In this document: positions 5,328 to 8,344 of the stretch, one piece after another
Numbering within the stretch: position 1 is the first letter of the stretch
Layout of the letters: the number at the start of each line of letters is the position of its first letter
Assembly: GCA_947632575.1 (NCBI GenBank)
Contig: CANRPV010000062.1
Location: forward strand, 1-8,344
Direction: 5' to 3'
Length of the DNA: 8,344 nt
From: an uncultured Eggerthellaceae bacterium
GTDB lineage: Bacteria; Actinomycetota; Coriobacteriia; Coriobacteriales; Eggerthellaceae
Program-made: the position numbers and the translations under genes
The notes under the pieces: generated by a model
What the model saw: only the letters and a program-made list of their open reading frames with translations
What the model was told of the DNA's origin: nothing
Database searches by the model: none

Positions 5328-6149
5328 ATGAACGTAAAGAAATGGGGCGCGGTAGCTGCTTCTGCCATGCTCGTGGGTGCTTTGGCTCTCACCGGCTGCG
5401 GCAATAAGGAAGCCGAGTCTACCGACGACACTGCCGTAGAGTCCGACGGCGGGTACACGCTGGTTTCCGATGGAACCATTACCGTCGCCGCATCTTTGGA
5501 CTTCCCTCCGTTTGAGAACATGAACACCGAAGGCCAGGCCGAAGGCTTTTCCGTGGAGCTCATGGGTCTCATCGCTGAGGAAATGGGCTATGAAATCAAC
5601 TATCTGCCGTCTGTCAGTTTCGACACCATCGTGCCGATGATCGCCGCTGGTGGCCAGGCTGACGTGGGTGTCTCTTCCATCACCATCACTCCGGATCGTG
5701 AGAAAGAAGTCGACTTCACCGTAAGCTACATGGATTCCAACCAAGGCATCGCCGTCATGAAGGATTCCGGCATCACCTCATTGGCCGACCTTGAGGGTAA
5801 GACCATTGGCGCTCAGAGTGGCACCACCGGTTATGACTGGGCTTCCGAGAACATCCCCGGCGCTGCCGTTGAGGCTTTCCAGGAAATGACCGCCGTGTTC
5901 CAGGCGCTGCAGTCTGGCCAGATCGACGCTGTGGCTTGCGACCTGCCGGTTGCTCAGTACTATGTCAACACCGCTTACACCGATGCTGAGATCCTTCTTG
6001 AGATCCCCACTGGTGAGCAGTATGGCATCGCTGTCTCCAAGGACAACGCTCAGCTGACCGAGGCTATCAACAACGCCATCCAGACTTTGAAGGAAAATGG
6101 CAAGTACAACGAGCTTTACGAGAAGTGGTTCGGTGTTAGCGCTTCCTAA
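5328..6149 (+). CDS. Polar amino acid ABC transporter, substrate-binding lipoprotein
   Basis: A 273-aa family-3 (HisJ/GlnH-like, SBP_bac_3) solute-binding protein. The N-terminus MNVKKWGAV followed by a hydrophobic stretch and LALTGC is a lipoprotein signal with lipidated Cys24, so the mature protein sits on the outer face of the membrane. An acidic linker (residues 27-41) precedes the two lobes. Ligand-type motifs are LDFPPFENMN (58-67), GFSVELMGLIAEEMGYE (73-89), SSITITPDREKEVDFT (117-131, with Arg124 expected to hold the amino acid carboxylate), GAQSGTTGYDW (161-171) and ACDLPVAQYYV (203-213, with Asp205 expected at the amino group). The start is ATG 5328, with AAAGAGG 5 nt upstream; TTG 5310 would spoil the signal peptide. 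It is followed by a strong hairpin and then by the fused permease/ATPase. The exact amino acid bound cannot be told from the sequence. Confidence 0.94.
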   Translation: MNVKKWGAVAASAMLVGALALTGCGNKEAESTDDTAVESDGGYTLVSDGTITVAASLDFPPFENMNTEGQAEGFSVELMGLIAEEMGYEINYLPSVSFDTIVPMIAAGGQADVGVSSITITPDREKEVDFTVSYMDSNQGIAVMKDSGITSLADLEGKTIGAQSGTTGYDWASENIPGAAVEAFQEMTAVFQALQSGQIDAVACDLPVAQYYVNTAYTDAEILLEIPTGEQYGIAVSKDNAQLTEAINNAIQTLKENGKYNELYEKWFGVSAS

Positions 6150-6171
6150 TCTAAGCCAAGAGTCATCATGT

Positions 6172-6206
6172 ACAGCAGGCCGGCACAGGAGTGCCGGCCT
6201 AGCTGT
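6172..6206 (+). other. Very stable intercistronic hairpin between the binding protein and permease genes
   Basis: AGGCCGGCAC (6177-6186) and GTGCCGGCCT (6191-6200) form a perfect 10-bp, mostly G-C stem with loop AGGA. It is extended by ACAGC (6172-6176) and GCTGT (6202-6206) past a single bulged A. No U-tract follows, so complete termination is unlikely. A hairpin here often protects the upstream mRNA and lets the binding protein be made in excess over the membrane part. The loop also carries an AGGAG-like sequence. Confidence 0.75.
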
Positions 6207-6210
6207 TGTA

Positions 6211-8344
6211 ATGCTTGCGACTCTGTTTGCGCTTATCGGCGCACTGAATCTGTTTGTTCTGCCGGTTCAAGCCCAAGCGCTTGAGACCGTGCGCTGGACC
6301 GCCAGAGCAAACAACGACGGCGGCACCGCCATCATGGGTGGTACCGGGACGCGGGTCACCTGGCAGGGACAGACCGACCCCGATGAATCGGTCACCGAAG
6401 TAATCTTCGACATGCCTGAGGGCACGGTGGTTGATGCGGAGTCTTCGACGGTGACCTTGCTCGATGGCCTGACGAGGCTTAGCTCGGACTACACGCTCAG
6501 CAGCCCTGAGAGCAATGAACTCGTCGTGACCTTTAATGAGCCCACGCCTCCCGGCTCTCTTATCATGGTGGAGATGAACCGCACGCTTTTGCCCACTGCC
6601 GGCGGTAGCGTCGCGCTCGTGGGCACCTATACGACCGTCGATGGCCGAAACCTTGCGCTGCCGGATAACGGCAGCGTGATCGAGGTGGTAACCGTCACCC
6701 CTTCCGAGCAACTTGCCAGCTGGCTTGGGGAGCAGGACTGGGTCAAGGCGTGGAATTCCAACACCTTCCTTCACCTATTCTTCGACCCGACTATCATGGT
6801 CACCTCGTTTCCGGTGGTGTTTGTGGGCTGGCTTTTGGCCTTGGGCCTGGTGGCTATCAGTTTCCCGCTCGCCATTCCGCTTGGTCTCATGTGGGCGTTT
6901 CTGCGTATGGCCAAAAACCGCTTCCTGCGCTTCATCGGCTCCGCCTACATCAACATCGTCCGCGGTACGCCGCTGTTCTTGCAGATCTACATAGCCTTCT
7001 TCGGCTTGCCGCTGATGGGGATCTCCATCGATAACTTTATTCTCGGCATCATCGTCTTGATGCTGAATTCCAGCGCCTATCAGGCCGAGATTTTCCGCGC
7101 GGGCATCCAGTCCATCGATAAGGGCCAGTTCGAGGCTTCGCGCTCACTTGGCATGAATGGTGCCCAGACCATGGCCTTCGTCATCATTCCGCAGACCGTT
7201 CGCCGGGTTATTCCGACGATGACGAGCGAATTTATCCTGATGTATAAGGATACGTCGCTGCTTGCTGCGGTGGGCGTCATGGAGATCATGATGTTCTCGC
7301 GCACGATTACGGCGGCGACGGGCAATATCACGCCTTATATCGTCGCGGCGTTGTTCTACCTGATCGTCACTATCCCGCTGACGTACCTGATCAATCGCAT
7401 GGAAGCACGCATGGGCAAGCCGCGCACCAAGAAGCGCAAGGCTACGCAGGATCTGCAGGCCACCGAGACCTCTGAGGCTCAAGGTATGCAGGCTGGTCAA
7501 GTTGGTCAGGCCACCGAGGTTCAAGGGGCCCAGCCTAGCCAGGCTACCGAGACCGCTCAAGCCGCCCGGATTGAGATCGAGGCCTTGGCGTCGAGTGCCG
7601 ATTCTCATGAGACCGGCGTAGTGCCTATGCTTGAGAAGGATGCCGAGCTGGCGGATGTGGAAGTGCTCAACCCCGCGCTGATGGATTATGGCACCGACGC
7701 GACTGGCGAAGTGGCTGCGGCCGAAGGCGGCGTTCAGGCAGCTCTGACTGGCGGAAAGGCGGCAGCTGGCGAAGCGACTGCTGCGGCAGCCGACAACGCA
7801 CCTGCGTCAGGTAGCGCGACCACCCCTAGCAGTGCAACCCCAAGCGAGACGCTTTCGGCGAAGCAGGCAAGCCAGCAGCTGGCTCACCATGTGGATCGCA
7901 GTGGTCAGCCGGTGGTTTCCATCGTGAACCTCCAGAAATCATTCGACGAAACCGTGGTCTTGCGCGACGTCAACATCGACGTTCATCGCGGGGAAGTGGT
8001 CGTGGTGCTTGGGCCGTCCGGATCAGGCAAATCAACGATGCTTCGCTGCGTCAATCTGCTTGAGAAGCCCACGGGTGGCAAGATCTTCATCGACAGCGAT
8101 GAGATCACCGCGAAAAAGGTCAACATCAACCAGGTCCGCACCCATGTGGGCATGGTGTTCCAGAGCTTTAATCTCTTCCCCCATCTGAGCGCGAAAGCCA
8201 ACGTCATGCTAGCGCAGCAGAAGGTGCTCAAGCGCTCCAAAGAAGAGGCAGAGGCCATCGCCATGGAGCGGCTCAAGGAAGTGGGCATGGCGGATCGTGC
8301 CGATTATCGGCCTTCCCAGCTTTCCGGCGGCCAGCAACAGCGCG
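6211..8344 (+). CDS. Fused amino acid ABC transporter: ectodomain, permease, long linker and ATPase in one chain (3' end missing)
   Basis: The reading frame is open from 6091 to the window edge, giving 711 complete codons from ATG 6211. In order: a hydrophobic signal-like segment (1-21, ending VQAQA); a polar, beta-rich putative extracytoplasmic domain (about 24-190); a HisM/GlnP-type permease (about 196-407) with VRGTPLFLQIY near 250 and the EAA-type ATPase-contact loop EASRSLGMNGAQTMAFVIIPQ from 308; an Ala/Gln/Glu/Thr-rich linker (about 411-567); and a GlnQ/HisP-type ATPase with Walker A GPSGSGKST (601-609), Q-loop Gln651 and signature LSGGQQQR (704-711). Walker B and the rest lie beyond the window. 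It follows the binding protein and should import a polar amino acid using ATP. Permease-ATPase fusions are known in actinobacteria, but the added ectodomain and long linker are unusual. The start is uncertain: ATG 6211 lacks a ribosome binding site, while GTG 6133 or ATG 6097 would add an Arg/His-containing signal n-region. Confidence 0.88.
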   Translation, partial: MLATLFALIGALNLFVLPVQAQALETVRWTARANNDGGTAIMGGTGTRVTWQGQTDPDESVTEVIFDMPEGTVVDAESSTVTLLDGLTRLSSDYTLSSPESNELVVTFNEPTPPGSLIMVEMNRTLLPTAGGSVALVGTYTTVDGRNLALPDNGSVIEVVTVTPSEQLASWLGEQDWVKAWNSNTFLHLFFDPTIMVTSFPVVFVGWLLALGLVAISFPLAIPLGLMWAFLRMAKNRFLRFIGSAYINIVRGTPLFLQIYIAFFGLPLMGISIDNFILGIIVLMLNSSAYQAEIFRAGIQSIDKGQFEASRSLGMNGAQTMAFVIIPQTVRRVIPTMTSEFILMYKDTSLLAAVGVMEIMMFSRTITAATGNITPYIVAALFYLIVTIPLTYLINRMEARMGKPRTKKRKATQDLQATETSEAQGMQAGQVGQATEVQGAQPSQATETAQAARIEIEALASSADSHETGVVPMLEKDAELADVEVLNPALMDYGTDATGEVAAAEGGVQAALTGGKAAAGEATAAAADNAPASGSATTPSSATPSETLSAKQASQQLAHHVDRSGQPVVSIVNLQKSFDETVVLRDVNIDVHRGEVVVVLGPSGSGKSTMLRCVNLLEKPTGGKIFIDSDEITAKKVNINQVRTHVGMVFQSFNLFPHLSAKANVMLAQQKVLKRSKEEAEAIAMERLKEVGMADRADYRPSQLSGGQQQR
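7456..7551 (+). repeat. QATE-coding repeats in the permease-ATPase linker
   Basis: CAGGCCACCGAG or CAGGCTACCGAG occurs three times in frame (7456-7467, 7507-7518, 7540-7551), embedded in Gln/Ala/Gly-rich sequence. It encodes QATET, QATEV and QATET. The irregular spacing (51 and 33 bp) suggests old duplications that expanded the linker. Confidence 0.55.

Noticed and set aside
6168..6284. 38-codon plus-strand frame with six cysteines and a fair AAGAG ribosome binding site
   Set aside because: It overlaps the signal-peptide region of the fused transporter in another frame and covers the hairpin; the cysteines derive from GC-rich stem sequence. It is kept only as part of the start-site question.
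6199..6774. 191-codon minus-strand open frame
   Set aside because: It is antisense to the ectodomain of the fused transporter and has no ribosome binding site or family motif.

Overview
The window looks like chromosomal DNA of an anaerobic actinobacterium, most probably of the class Coriobacteriia. The main evidence is a clear actinobacterial-type integration host factor (mIHF) gene, next to CoA-dehydratase activase genes typical of strict anaerobes that ferment amino acids, and a moderately GC-rich coding sequence with AT-rich intergenic regions. The genus is not resolved. No rRNA, tRNA, CRISPR array, transposase or phage gene was seen.

Left part (1-2519, minus strand): a tightly packed three-gene operon. 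In transcription order it encodes a DUF2229-type activase-related protein (342 aa), a second protein resembling the C-terminal half of the large activase-related proteins (401 aa), and a BadF/BcrA-type activase ATPase that runs off the left edge. These parts occur fused in one long protein in many clostridia. Here they are separate genes, joined by an 8-nt overlap and by a ribosome binding site embedded in the preceding stop codon. Four to five ~11-bp palindromic units with a period of about 16 bp lie just upstream of the operon and are the best candidate for its control region.

Middle (2520-3789, minus strand): a small four-helix membrane protein of unknown function with two unrelated repeat tracts. 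One is a pentapeptide-coding tract near the N-terminus. The other is a 12-bp minisatellite that contains the stop codon and continues beyond it. A strong intrinsic terminator follows the mIHF gene, which comes next. The AT-rich divergent region 3790-4108 carries a consensus -10 box and two palindromes.

Right part (4109-8344, plus strand): a D-2-hydroxyacid dehydrogenase (hydroxypyruvate/glycerate or 2-oxoacid reductase type), then a polar amino acid ABC transporter. The transporter consists of a substrate-binding lipoprotein gene, a very stable intercistronic hairpin, and a large reading frame that is open to the window edge. That frame joins a putative secreted beta-rich domain, an amino-acid ABC permease, a ~157-residue low-complexity linker and a GlnQ/HisP-type ATPase, all in one frame. 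I read every codon from 6211 to 8343 and found no stop. This fusion is the most distinctive feature of the window.

Taken together, the window suggests amino acid uptake and reductive metabolism of 2-oxo/2-hydroxy acids. A metabolic link between the dehydrogenase and the activase operon is only an inference from proximity, since no dehydratase subunits or CoA-transferase are present in the window.
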